A stretch of 64,000 nucleotides of DNA, taken from assembly GCF_009498275.1 (NCBI RefSeq), contig NZ_CP045643.1, forward strand, positions 3,286,001 through 3,350,000, given 5' to 3'. This DNA comes from Streptomyces fagopyri (GTDB taxonomy: Bacteria > Actinomycetota > Actinomycetes > Streptomycetales > Streptomycetaceae). The notes beneath the pieces are model-generated. The model made no database searches and was not told the origin of the DNA. It was given only the letters and a program-made list of their open reading frames with translations. Of this stretch, positions 27,446 through 34,706 are shown in pieces; position 1 is the first letter of the stretch; each line of letters opens with the position of its first letter. The translations under genes and the position numbers were made by a program.

Positions 27446-27883
27446 TCAAGAAGGGGACCTGACGAACCGACCTACGCCCTGCCGCGCCTCAACGTGGCCG
27501 GCGGTCTCCAGCTCATGCACGGCGCGGCGAATCGTGCCACGAGACACCCCGTACCTCTCTACGAGAGTGGCTTCACTCGGGAGTCGCGCTCCAGCAGGCA
27601 GGTCGCCATTCCGGATCTGCTTCAACAGGTCGACCATGATCCGTTCGTACGGGGCATTCCCAGCTGTCCTGGCGACAATGCGGCCAACGCCGGCAACGGT
27701 CTTGATGTCCCCCGCTTCTTCAAGGGCATGCAGCGCGCGCCGAACCGTCGTACGAGCCACCTCGAACTCGCGTCCGATCTCGGCCTCCGACGGCATCCCG
27801 TCCGCGTAGGTTCCAGCGGCGATCCGCTCGCGCAATGCCTGAGAGATCACCTGATACGTCCCGCGAGGGCTGGGGCTCGGCAC
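27446..27883 (-). CDS. GntR-type regulator made of two tandem winged-helix domains
   Basis: 145 residues that contain two full GntR winged helices and nothing else. Domain 1 is about 1-68 (IAAGTYADGMPSEAEIGREF, RTTVRRALHALEEAG), domain 2 about 76-142 (DLPAGARLPSEATLVERYG, SRGTIRRAVHELETAGHVE). There is no FCD or UTRA effector domain. A single chain could cover both half-sites of an operator by itself. The hairpin at 27924-27946 lies in its leader. Start ATG at 27883. Confidence 0.85.
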   Translation of the reverse strand: MPSPSPRGTYQVISQALRERIAAGTYADGMPSEAEIGREFEVARTTVRRALHALEEAGDIKTVAGVGRIVARTAGNAPYERIMVDLLKQIRNGDLPAGARLPSEATLVERYGVSRGTIRRAVHELETAGHVEARQGVGRFVRSPS

Positions 27884-27923
27884 GCGTTCCTCCTTCGGAC
27901 ACCGTCGCGTTCAAGCTTCCCAC

Positions 27924-27946
27924 GGACACCCTTGCTGGTGGTGTCC
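27924..27946 (-). promoter_or_regulatory. hairpin leader with CCAGCAAG loop, copy 3 (upstream of the tandem GntR gene)
   Basis: A perfect 7-bp stem (GGACACC at 27924-27930 with GGTGTCC at 27940-27946) closes the loop that reads ACCAGCAAG on the leftward transcript. It shares loop and position (about 41 nt before the start) with copies 1 and 2 but not the stem sequence, which argues for a selected RNA fold. Confidence 0.6.
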
Positions 27947-27949
27947 CGA

Positions 27950-28027
27950 CTGTCCGACTGTCCGACTATGGCTCTCACCTGCACTAACGCGCCGGACAGC
28001 TCGAGGTACGGCTGTCCGGGCTGTCCG
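27950..28027. repeat. second cluster of five CTGTCCG/CGGACAG repeats
   Basis: CTGTCCG at 27950, 27958, 28012 and 28021, and inverted CGGACAG at 27993. It lies in a non-coding gap between the GntR gene and the 28426 gene. The same 7-mer is clustered at the 3' end of the RepA-like gene. Candidate initiator or TraB binding sites. Confidence 0.55.
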
Positions 28028-28036
28028 GTCGCAGAA

Positions 28037-28061
28037 GCTGCAGCACCCGGGGTGCTGCAGC
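28037..28061. repeat. 25-bp palindrome, copy A
   Basis: GCTGCAGCACCC and its exact complement are separated by one base. The palindrome is followed by CCCGTCGGCGA. A related 26-bp perfect palindrome with the same downstream sequence lies at 32268-32293 near attR. Could be a dimer-binding site or a bidirectional terminator. Confidence 0.6.
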
Positions 28062-28253
28062 CCGTCGGCGACCTCTCAATGGGCGTAGGAGCCAGAGGCG
28101 ACTTCAGATCTGACCTGCGCGACGGTGGGGAACTGAAATTTTCCCCACCCGATCAAGACACCCGGCGTCATTCACGCTCCGCCGGGCACGCGGCCCGCGC
28201 CCGGCCGCGCCCAAGCTCCTGGCTCCGTCCCGCTCGGCACGGCCGTCCGCCGC

Positions 28254-28300
28254 CGCGCGCCCACACGTGGATAGGCGCGAAGGCATGGAGCGAGACCCGA
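28254..28300. repeat. conserved non-coding block shared with element 2, copy in element 1
   Basis: CGCGCGCCCACA followed by GATAGGC and a weaker tail matches 44134-44181 in element 2. In both elements it lies in non-coding DNA between the regulatory genes and the cargo. No gene is supported in the surrounding 28062-28425. Confidence 0.5.
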
Positions 28301-28425
28301 GGCGGGGCCGGTCGGTCGCCAGAATCAGCCGTGCCACCGCAGGGCCGCGGGTTCCTCTTGGTATACCTCAGCAGCCCACCGGACCGGGCGGACACAGCGG
28401 CAGTGTGGCGGTTCAACTCCGTCGT

Positions 28426-28953
28426 TCATTCGCGGGTGGGGATGGCTTCGAGGAGGTTGGGGACGCCGCAGGCTGTGGCGAGGAGGTCTGCGTATGCGGT
28501 GAGGAGCTGGCGGGTGTCGCGCAGGGCGGTGCGGAGTTGGTCGGATTGGGGCCAGGCCAGCTCGTGGTCGCGTCGAGAGCGGTCGACGGGCCGGCGGTGT
28601 TCCCAGTCCTCCAGAGCGGGGTGCCAGCGGGCCAGTAGCGGGCGCACCCCGTAGTTGAGCATCGCCACAGCCAGGTAGCCGAAGTTGTACTGTCCGTCCC
28701 GTTTCGGTTCAGCAATCTCAGGTCCATGCCGGCGCAGGATCTCCCGCGTGGTTCCGAATAGCGAATACAGACTGCTCAGCGCCTCCCGGAGCAGCCCTTC
28801 GTCTTGCCGGAGTGGTACGACAGAGACCCGGGTGACGAGTTCGACGTAGAGCTCCCACGCGGCACGCCGCTCCACATTGTTCGGCTCCCAGCTACCGGAG
28901 ACCTCTACTCCCGGCAGTTTCAGGGTTACGTCCACACTCTTCGGACTCCGCAC
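28426..28953 (-). CDS. hypothetical protein, divergent partner of the TIR/NB-ARC/TPR gene
   Basis: 175 residues from the GTG at 28953, chosen because GGGAGGGG stands 8 bp upstream; a GTG at 28977 is also possible. The protein is mainly helical: a leading beta-like segment (VDVTLKLPGVEVSGSWEP), then helices with NVERRAAWELYVELVTRV and a C-terminal helical part. No catalytic motif seen. It is transcribed away from the STAND-type gene next door and may be its partner or regulator, an inference from position only. Confidence 0.65.
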   Translation of the reverse strand: MRSPKSVDVTLKLPGVEVSGSWEPNNVERRAAWELYVELVTRVSVVPLRQDEGLLREALSSLYSLFGTTREILRRHGPEIAEPKRDGQYNFGYLAVAMLNYGVRPLLARWHPALEDWEHRRPVDRSRRDHELAWPQSDQLRTALRDTRQLLTAYADLLATACGVPNLLEAIPTRE

Positions 28954-29063
28954 TGACCCCACCCCTCCCGATTTCACCTATCCCCTGTCCGCCCCAGGCT
29001 ATAGGCGGGATCATGGCCACTGCGTGACAAAGGACCACGATCGCCTAGGGACGGGGGGCAAGA

Positions 29064-32000
29064 GTGACCGACTACGCCCAGCAGTTCTTCATCAGCTACG
29101 CGGGCACCGACCGGGGCTGGGCCGAATGGGCCGGCTGGCACCTGGAGCAGGCCGGCCACCAGGTCACCCTGGACATCTGGGATTGGCGCACCGGGGACAA
29201 CCTGGTCCAGCGCATGGATGAGGCACTGGAGGGCGCCGATGCGGTGATCGCCCTGTTCTCCGCCTCCTACTTCGAGGATGAACGCTGGACTACCGAGGAG
29301 TGGACTGCCGCCGTTGCGCATCGCGACCGCCTCATCCCCCTTGCCCTTGAGCCCCTCGCTACCAAGGATCTTCCCCGCATCCTGGCCGCCAAGCTCCGCA
29401 AGGACCTACATGGCCTAGATGAAGCCGCCGCCCTGGCCGCACTGCGCGAGGCCGTCAACAGCGGCAGCCGCCCCACTGCCCCGCCGCCCTTTCCCGGCAC
29501 CATCCCGGTCACAGCCACCACTCCAGTTGCAGGCCAGGGCAAGCCACGTCTGCCCGGAAGCACTGGGCAGCCCGAAGTGTGGAGTGTGCGACGGCGCAAT
29601 CCCGATTTCGCCGGCCGCGAAGCCGAGATCGCCCGCCTGCGCGAAAGGCTCGTGAAGGAAGGCAGGGCCGTTCCCCAGGTCCTGCACGGCATGGGCGGGG
29701 TCGGCAAGACCCAGCTCGCCCTGGAGTACGCCCACCGCTTCGCCGGCCAGTACGACCTAGTGTGGTGGATCGACGCCGAACAGCCCGCCGAGATGCCCGT
29801 CCGCTACACCGAAATTGCTACCCGCCTGGGCATCGCCAAACCCGAGGCCGGCGCCGAAGCCAACGCCCGCGCCATGCTCACCCATCTCGACGTCCGCGAC
29901 CGTTGGTTGCTCATCCTCGACAACGCCGAAGACCCCGACCAGATCGAACCCTGGCTCGCCCAAGGCTCCGGCCACACTCTGATCACCTCACGCAACCCGA
30001 ACTGGGCCGGCACTGCCCGCACCACTCCACTGAACGTCTTCGCCCGCACCGACTCCGTCACCTATCTGCAGGGTCGAGTCAGCGGCATGAGCGATGAGCA
30101 GGCCAACACCCTCGCGGCGGACCTCGGCGACCTCCCCCTCGCCCTCGCACAAGCCGCCGGCGTCATCGCCAACGGCGGCATGAGCTTGGACCGCTACCGC
30201 CAACTCCTGACCACGAACACGACTCAGATCCTGAAGAAAGGCGGCGCCCCTGGCTACCCCGCATCGGTTGAAGCTACCGTCACCATCGCCACCAACCGCC
30301 TCACCGACGATCACCCCGCTGCGGTTGCCCTCCTCCACCTCGTTGCCCTCCTCGGCCCCGAACCCATTCAAAACAGTTGGCTGGAGACCGTCCGGCCCCT
30401 ACTGACTACGATCCCCGGCGACCCCGACGACCCCATGTGGCTCCACGACGCGCTAAGCCCCCTCAGCCGTTATGGCCTCGCCCGCACCGAGTCCGAGAGC
30501 TTCCAGATCCACCGCCTCACGCAAGCCGTCCTGCGCGACCAAACCCGCCCAGACCAATCCGTGGCCATCCGCAACGACGCCACCACCCTCCTTGCCGCCG
30601 TCAACCCCGGCGACCCCCAGAGCCCGGACTCCTGGCCTAGCTGGGCAGCTCTCACCCCCCACCTCGCTGCAGTCCACCTCGCCACCACCGAGCAACCTGA
30701 ACTGCGGCCAACGGTCCTCGACGCCGCCCACTACCTAATCAGAAGCGGCCAGACACGCACCGCCCGCGACCTCACCGCCGCAGCTCACAACGCCTGGTCG
30801 ACCGATCTGGGACAGGATCACCCGGACACCCTCACTGCCGCGCAGTACCTCGGCCACGCCACCGCCGACCTCGGCAACACCAACGCGGCCCGCCCCATCA
30901 TCGAGGACACCCTCGCCCGTCGGCGCCGCACCCTCGGCGACGACCACCCCGACACCCTCCAATCCGCAAACGATCTCGCCAGCGCCCTGTCCCGCCTCGG
31001 CGAGTACGCCGGAAACCTCTACCTCTTCGAGGACATCCTCGCCCGTCGGCGCCGCACCCTCGGCGACGACCACCCCAACACCCTCCAATCCGCCCACAGC
31101 CTCGCCATCACCCTGCACAACCTCGGCGAGCACGCCGAAGCCCGCCGCATCATCGAGGACACCCTCGCCCGCGGGCGCCGCACCCTCGGCGACGACCACC
31201 CCACCACCCTCCAAGCCGCCCACAGCCTCGCCGTCAACCTGCACGTCGCCGGCGAGTACGCCGAAGCCCGCCGCATCCACGAGGACACCCTCGCCCGCGG
31301 GCGCCGCACCCTCGGCGACGACCACCCCACCACCTACCAATCCGCCAACGAACACGCCACCACCCTGCACGCCCTTGGCGAGTACGCCGAAGCCCGCCGC
31401 GTCATCGAGGACACCCTCGCCCGCGGGCGCCGCACCCTCGGCGACGACCACCCCACCACCCTCGACTCCGCCAACGGCCTCGCCACCATCCTGCACAGCC
31501 TCGGCGAGTACGCCGAAGCCCGCCGCATCCACGAGGACACCCTCGCCCGCCGGCGCCGCACCCTCGGCGACGACCACCCCGAAACCCTCCAATCCGCCAA
31601 CGGCCTCGCCAACACCCTGCACGGCCTCGGCGGGTACGCCGAAGGCCGCCGCATCATCGAGGACACCCTCGCCCGCGGGCGCCGCATCTTCGGCGACGAC
31701 CACCCCAACACCCTCGCCTCCGCCAACGGCCTCGCCACCATCCTGCACAGCCTCGGCGAGTACGCCGAAGCCCGCCGCATCCACGAGGACACCCTCGCCC
31801 GCCGGCGCCACACCCTCGGCGACGACCACCCCAACACCCTCAACTCCGCTCACAGCCTCGCCGTCACTCTGCACGCCCTGCACCAATACACGACAGCGGC
31901 TCAACTCCTAGACGACGTGCGCAATCGTCGGCGCCGCAGCCTCGGCAACGATCACCCCGCCACCGCACGCGCCACGCGAGACCTGGCCAAGGTGCTAAGC

Positions 32001-32084
32001 ACAATGGGAAGGCAATTCGAGGCCCAACGGTTGCTGGCCCCACAGAAGCGGAAGAAGTCACGCTTTGGCCGCAAGCGCCGGTAA
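29064..32084 (+). CDS. TIR / NB-ARC / TPR STAND protein (candidate anti-phage effector)
   Basis: 1006 residues. TIR domain at 1-135 (QFFISYAGTDRGWAEW, candidate catalytic Glu about 78-79 in TTEEW), a Pro-rich linker, then an NB-ARC ATPase: P-loop GMGGVGKT (209-216), Walker B LLILDNAED, and DLPLALAQAAGVI as the GLPL-type motif. From about 580 there are ten 42-residue tetratricopeptide repeats of the kinesin-light-chain type with the core TLARxRRTLGDDHP. STAND proteins with TIR domains are known to sense invaders through repeats and cleave NAD+. Start ATG at 29064. It is the main cargo of element 1. A signalling role unrelated to phage is also possible. Confidence 0.88.
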   Translation: MTDYAQQFFISYAGTDRGWAEWAGWHLEQAGHQVTLDIWDWRTGDNLVQRMDEALEGADAVIALFSASYFEDERWTTEEWTAAVAHRDRLIPLALEPLATKDLPRILAAKLRKDLHGLDEAAALAALREAVNSGSRPTAPPPFPGTIPVTATTPVAGQGKPRLPGSTGQPEVWSVRRRNPDFAGREAEIARLRERLVKEGRAVPQVLHGMGGVGKTQLALEYAHRFAGQYDLVWWIDAEQPAEMPVRYTEIATRLGIAKPEAGAEANARAMLTHLDVRDRWLLILDNAEDPDQIEPWLAQGSGHTLITSRNPNWAGTARTTPLNVFARTDSVTYLQGRVSGMSDEQANTLAADLGDLPLALAQAAGVIANGGMSLDRYRQLLTTNTTQILKKGGAPGYPASVEATVTIATNRLTDDHPAAVALLHLVALLGPEPIQNSWLETVRPLLTTIPGDPDDPMWLHDALSPLSRYGLARTESESFQIHRLTQAVLRDQTRPDQSVAIRNDATTLLAAVNPGDPQSPDSWPSWAALTPHLAAVHLATTEQPELRPTVLDAAHYLIRSGQTRTARDLTAAAHNAWSTDLGQDHPDTLTAAQYLGHATADLGNTNAARPIIEDTLARRRRTLGDDHPDTLQSANDLASALSRLGEYAGNLYLFEDILARRRRTLGDDHPNTLQSAHSLAITLHNLGEHAEARRIIEDTLARGRRTLGDDHPTTLQAAHSLAVNLHVAGEYAEARRIHEDTLARGRRTLGDDHPTTYQSANEHATTLHALGEYAEARRVIEDTLARGRRTLGDDHPTTLDSANGLATILHSLGEYAEARRIHEDTLARRRRTLGDDHPETLQSANGLANTLHGLGGYAEGRRIIEDTLARGRRIFGDDHPNTLASANGLATILHSLGEYAEARRIHEDTLARRRHTLGDDHPNTLNSAHSLAVTLHALHQYTTAAQLLDDVRNRRRRSLGNDHPATARATRDLAKVLSTMGRQFEAQRLLAPQKRKKSRFGRKRR
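30885..31892 (+). repeat. eight near-identical 126-bp tandem repeats coding TPR units
   Basis: Eight consecutive 126-bp units encode 42-residue TPRs with almost unchanged DNA in the segment coding TLARGRRTLGDDHP. The DNA-level identity is higher than protein selection needs, which points to recent expansion or gene conversion. Not a CRISPR array, since the frame is open and there are no spacers. Confidence 0.85.
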
Positions 32085-32267
32085 CCCCGAACCAGCCAGC
32101 GGGCAGGCACACTCAGACGATCCTACTGAGTCCCCTGGGGAGCATCGATGTACACGCGCGCCTGGTCGGCCGACGCACCCACTGGCCGTCGCAGTGCCGC
32201 GAGCAGCAAGTTGCAGGCGCCACAGCTCCGAGTCGCAGGAGATGTCCGGGCGGTCCGGTCACAGAGG

Positions 32268-32293
32268 GCTGCAACACCCCGGGGTGTTGCAGC
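32268..32293. repeat. 26-bp perfect palindrome, copy B, near attR
   Basis: GCTGCAACACCCC and its exact complement with no spacer, followed by AGCCCGTCGGCGA overlap as at copy A (28037-28061). It lies in the non-coding 32085-32442 between the TIR gene and attR. The two copies flank the cargo. Confidence 0.6.
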
Positions 32294-32442
32294 CCGTCGG
32301 CGAAGCCGACCTTTCAATCGAGGCAGGCGCCGGAGGCGCCTTCCGACTTCGCACTATCTGCGATACGGGAGGGCACCAGGCAGCTCCTGGGATCAGGAAA
32401 ACCACTGGTCAGAGCCAAGATGCAAGCCGAACTCTGATTGTG

Positions 32443-32484
32443 CTCCGGAGCCGTGTGCGCAGGTTCGAATCCTGCCGGGGGCAC
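32443..32484 (+). repeat. attR core of element 1 / att junction with element 2
   Basis: Exact copy of 12530-12571 without the 5' half of the tRNA. The left flank is element DNA. The right flank begins element 2, whose integrase gene ends 658 bp away, so this site may serve both elements. Confidence 0.9.
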
Positions 32485-32501
32485 CCCTCATGAGGTGCCC
32501 A

Positions 32502-32541
32502 AAGACCCCGTCACCAGCGGAAACGCTGAGGCCGGGGTCTT
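32502..32541. terminator. hairpin terminator past the att site
   Basis: AAGACCCCG (32502-32510) pairs with CGGGGTCTT (32533-32541) around a 22-nt loop. Probably a transcription terminator like the one downstream of tRNA-Arg at 12626. No gene is supported between here and 32916. Confidence 0.6.
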
Positions 32542-32915
32542 CGCGTATGTGCAGCCGGATGCCGCCCGGAGCGGCCGTATGTCGGGGTCTGTGGACGAGG
32601 CGTGGACGGGATCTTGGGACGTTGCCGCAGATGAGGACCTGGAAACGGGGAACGCCTGCCAGCGCATGCAGTCGGCCCCACCGGGTGGAGATCATGGATG
32701 CCGCCGACGCAGGCAACGCTGGCGTCTCGCGAAAAGGACGCGTTAGCGAGGGGCGAATCTCCGGTCGAACGGGAGCGGCTAGCGGACCGCACACGCACTG
32801 TGGCCAACTCCCCTTCCCCATGTGGCTGTTCGTCTGACAACACGCCGATCTAACAGGTTCGCGACGTTTAGACTCCCGTCCGAGGGGCGAGCCACGGACC
32901 ATACGGAGGACAAAA

Positions 32916-33059
32916 ATGAGCGCGAGCGGGACCCGCACTTGCTCTTGGTGCGGCGAGGAAGGGCACGACAGACGGTCGTGCGACGTATCTCCCAACGCTG
33001 GGAAGTGCAGCGTGTGCGACTACCGCGGGCATGACAAACGCAACTGCCCACGCAAGTGA
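32916..33059 (+). CDS. 47-aa double CCHC zinc-knuckle protein
   Basis: ATG at 32916 follows a perfect GGAGGA. The product has two knuckles in a row: CSWCGEEGHDRRSC and CSVCDYRGHDKRNC, both of CX2CX4HX4C form, as in retroviral nucleocapsid and other single-strand nucleic-acid binding proteins. The hairpins at 33062-33120 follow directly as terminator. Too small for most gene finders. It faces int across the terminators and is probably an element 2 gene for RNA or ssDNA binding. Confidence 0.72.
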   Translation: MSASGTRTCSWCGEEGHDRRSCDVSPNAGKCSVCDYRGHDKRNCPRK

Positions 33060-33061
33060 GT

Positions 33062-33120
33062 GAGCCGCACCGTAGGTGCGGCTCGAAACGAGAAGGCCCC
33101 AGACGATATGCCTGGGGCCT
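33062..33120. terminator. two adjacent hairpins between convergent genes
   Basis: GAGCCGCACC (33062-33071) pairs with 33075-33084 over a GTA loop. Nine bases further, AGGCCCCAG (33094-33102) pairs with 33112-33120. They lie between the CCHC gene and the convergent int gene and should stop transcription in both directions. Confidence 0.75.
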
Positions 33121-33141
33121 CAGTCTCGGGGGCGGGACATC

Positions 33142-34515
33142 TCACTCGTATTCACGCAGCAGGTCCTCGATACGCCGGTTGGCGACGTCCTGCCGCCCGT
33201 CGAGGCACTTCGCATAGCGAGTCAGCAGGACTTCGACACTGTTGCCGGCGCGCTCGGCCACCTCTGTGGGGTCGACCCCCGCGTTGAGCCACGTCGACAG
33301 TGCTGAGTGCCGCAGGTCGTACGGCCGACTCGCGAGCGGCGAGGACGCCACGGCCGGCGGGAGCGCGAGGAGACGGGCCTCCTGCCACACGCGGTAGTAC
33401 GTCGAGGACGGGACTACCGAACCCTTCTCACTGAAGAAGAGTCGGCCGTCGTCCGCGGTGCCGAAGGTAGCCAGGTGCTCGCGGAGTGCGGAGACGAGGT
33501 GGGGTGGTATCGGCACTCGCCTGACGTCCTCAACCGGCCGGTTCTTCAGACCGCGGTCGTCGTGAGTCTCCCCCGTGTCGGTCCACTGCTTGCCGACCGA
33601 CGGACGTGTCCGGTGGAGCAGCGCCGCTCCCCAGCCCTGTTCGGGGAGGCTCAGGTCCGTCTCGACGAGGCCGATCGCTTCAGCCGGCCGGAGACCGCCG
33701 AAGTACATCGCAGCGAAGAGGCCCACCAGGCGCCGACCACGGGCCCGCCGGTAGCCGCCCACGTAGGAGACGGCCGCCAGGAGATTCCGAGCCTGCTCGG
33801 GGTTCGCGACAACGCGAGGATCGACCTGGTTGGAGACCTTCGGCTTCTGCCAGCGGACGGCCGTGATCGGGTTCTCGCGCAGCTCCCCCAGGTCGACCGC
33901 ATAGTTGGCAGCGTTGACAAGGGTCCGCCGTTTACGCCGCACGGTCTCGGCTGCCGCGGCCGTGCCGTCGAGCTTGAGCTTCAGCGAGTCCAGCACCGCA
34001 CGCGCCGTGGCCGGTTCAGCGAGATCGGTCAGCGGTCGCGATGCCTTCGACACCCAGTGAAGGACGTTCCGCACGTCGTCCGGGACGTCTCGATCACCAG
34101 GCCCTGGCAGGACGAAAGCCCAATTGCGGAGCGCTTGGCGGATGGCCCGATCGGACGGCCGTCCAGCCCGCTCGTCGAGGAGCTCCACGGTCACGCTGGT
34201 AAGCGATTCGTTGATGCCGTTGCGCGTATTGGGGGCGGCGTGGGGCCATTTCATGGCGAGGTACCGCAGGGCGAAGTCGTACCAGGACACAGCCGACTTC
34301 TTCGGTTCCATCGAGTCCGGAAGCCCGGACGCCTGGTCGAATTCCTCGCCGTCGCGCATCGCCCGCATCAGCTTCGAGCGGTAGTGATCGGCGAGTGCCT
34401 TCGTCCGGAACGAGTCGGAGAAGACATTGCCCGCCACGGACCAGCGAACGCCGTACGAGGGCGTCTTCGTGTCACGCTTCCGAACGGCCCAGACCTTCAC
34501 GTCAAGAGACTTCAC
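33142..34515 (-). CDS. int: tyrosine recombinase integrase of AICE 2
   Basis: 457 residues. Box I AAMYFGGLRPAEAIGL, VRRVPIPP, box II YDLRHSALSTWLNAG, and the Tyr in VLLTRYAKCLDG. It aligns with the integrase of element 1 over its length (for example the shared SVGKQWTDTGE/SGKQWTDSGE segment), so both probably use the same tRNA-Arg site. The GTG at 34515 overlaps the xis stop (GTGA); the longer frame upstream is inside xis. Confidence 0.93.
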   Translation of the reverse strand: MKSLDVKVWAVRKRDTKTPSYGVRWSVAGNVFSDSFRTKALADHYRSKLMRAMRDGEEFDQASGLPDSMEPKKSAVSWYDFALRYLAMKWPHAAPNTRNGINESLTSVTVELLDERAGRPSDRAIRQALRNWAFVLPGPGDRDVPDDVRNVLHWVSKASRPLTDLAEPATARAVLDSLKLKLDGTAAAAETVRRKRRTLVNAANYAVDLGELRENPITAVRWQKPKVSNQVDPRVVANPEQARNLLAAVSYVGGYRRARGRRLVGLFAAMYFGGLRPAEAIGLVETDLSLPEQGWGAALLHRTRPSVGKQWTDTGETHDDRGLKNRPVEDVRRVPIPPHLVSALREHLATFGTADDGRLFFSEKGSVVPSSTYYRVWQEARLLALPPAVASSPLASRPYDLRHSALSTWLNAGVDPTEVAERAGNSVEVLLTRYAKCLDGRQDVANRRIEDLLREYE

Positions 34516-34706
34516 GCCGCGGCCTCCAGCTCTCGCAGCCACGTGGAGAAGTCACTTCGCCACACCCGGAGCTCCCCGTTGGGCAGCTTGAATGCGGCCG
34601 GCCCATGCCCCAACTCACGCCAGCGATAGAACGTCCGGCGAGAAACCCCACCCAGCTCGTTCAGGACCTGGCGCACGGTCATCAGCTCATCGCGTTGCGG
34701 ATTCAC
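34512..34706 (-). CDS. xis: excisionase (Xis) of AICE 2
   Basis: 64 residues with the helix-turn-helix segment TVRQVLNELGGVSRRTFYRW and the wing FKLPNGELRVWRSDFSTWL. Same length and pattern as the element 1 excisionase. Overlaps int by 4 bp and the repSA stop by 4 bp (ATGA), so rep-xis-int are coupled as in element 1. Confidence 0.88.
   Translation of the reverse strand: MNPQRDELMTVRQVLNELGGVSRRTFYRWRELGHGPAAFKLPNGELRVWRSDFSTWLRELEAAA

Larger units (their letters stand above)
12572..32484. mobile_element. AICE 1: integrative and conjugative element in tRNA-Arg (about 19.9 kb)
   Basis: Bounded by the 42-bp tRNA-Arg repeat. Core genes: int, xis, a RepA-like ATPase with a primase/polymerase, an FtsK/TraB-type double-strand DNA translocase, and Spd-like membrane proteins. 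That set defines an actinomycete element that moves as double-stranded DNA through one translocase. All core genes read leftward in a nearly continuous series from 25324 to 14117. Regulators lie at 25.6-27.9 kb. Cargo lies at both ends: a secreted protein near int and a TIR/NB-ARC/TPR protein near attR. From memory, Streptomyces coelicolor also carries an AICE at this tRNA-Arg. Confidence 0.92.

Noticed and set aside
30885-31892. Possible CRISPR array (regular DNA repeats)
   Set aside because: Repeat period is 126 bp with no unique spacers, and the frame is open throughout. No CRISPR array or cas gene was seen in the window.
30735-31904. 389-aa repetitive open frame antisense to the TPR repeats
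   Set aside because: It is the mirror image of the 126-bp TPR repeats; the sense strand carries clear TIR, NB-ARC and TPR motifs.
32443-32484. Second tRNA-Arg gene
   Set aside because: Only the 3' half is present; acceptor 5' strand, D arm and half of the anticodon stem are missing. It is an att copy.
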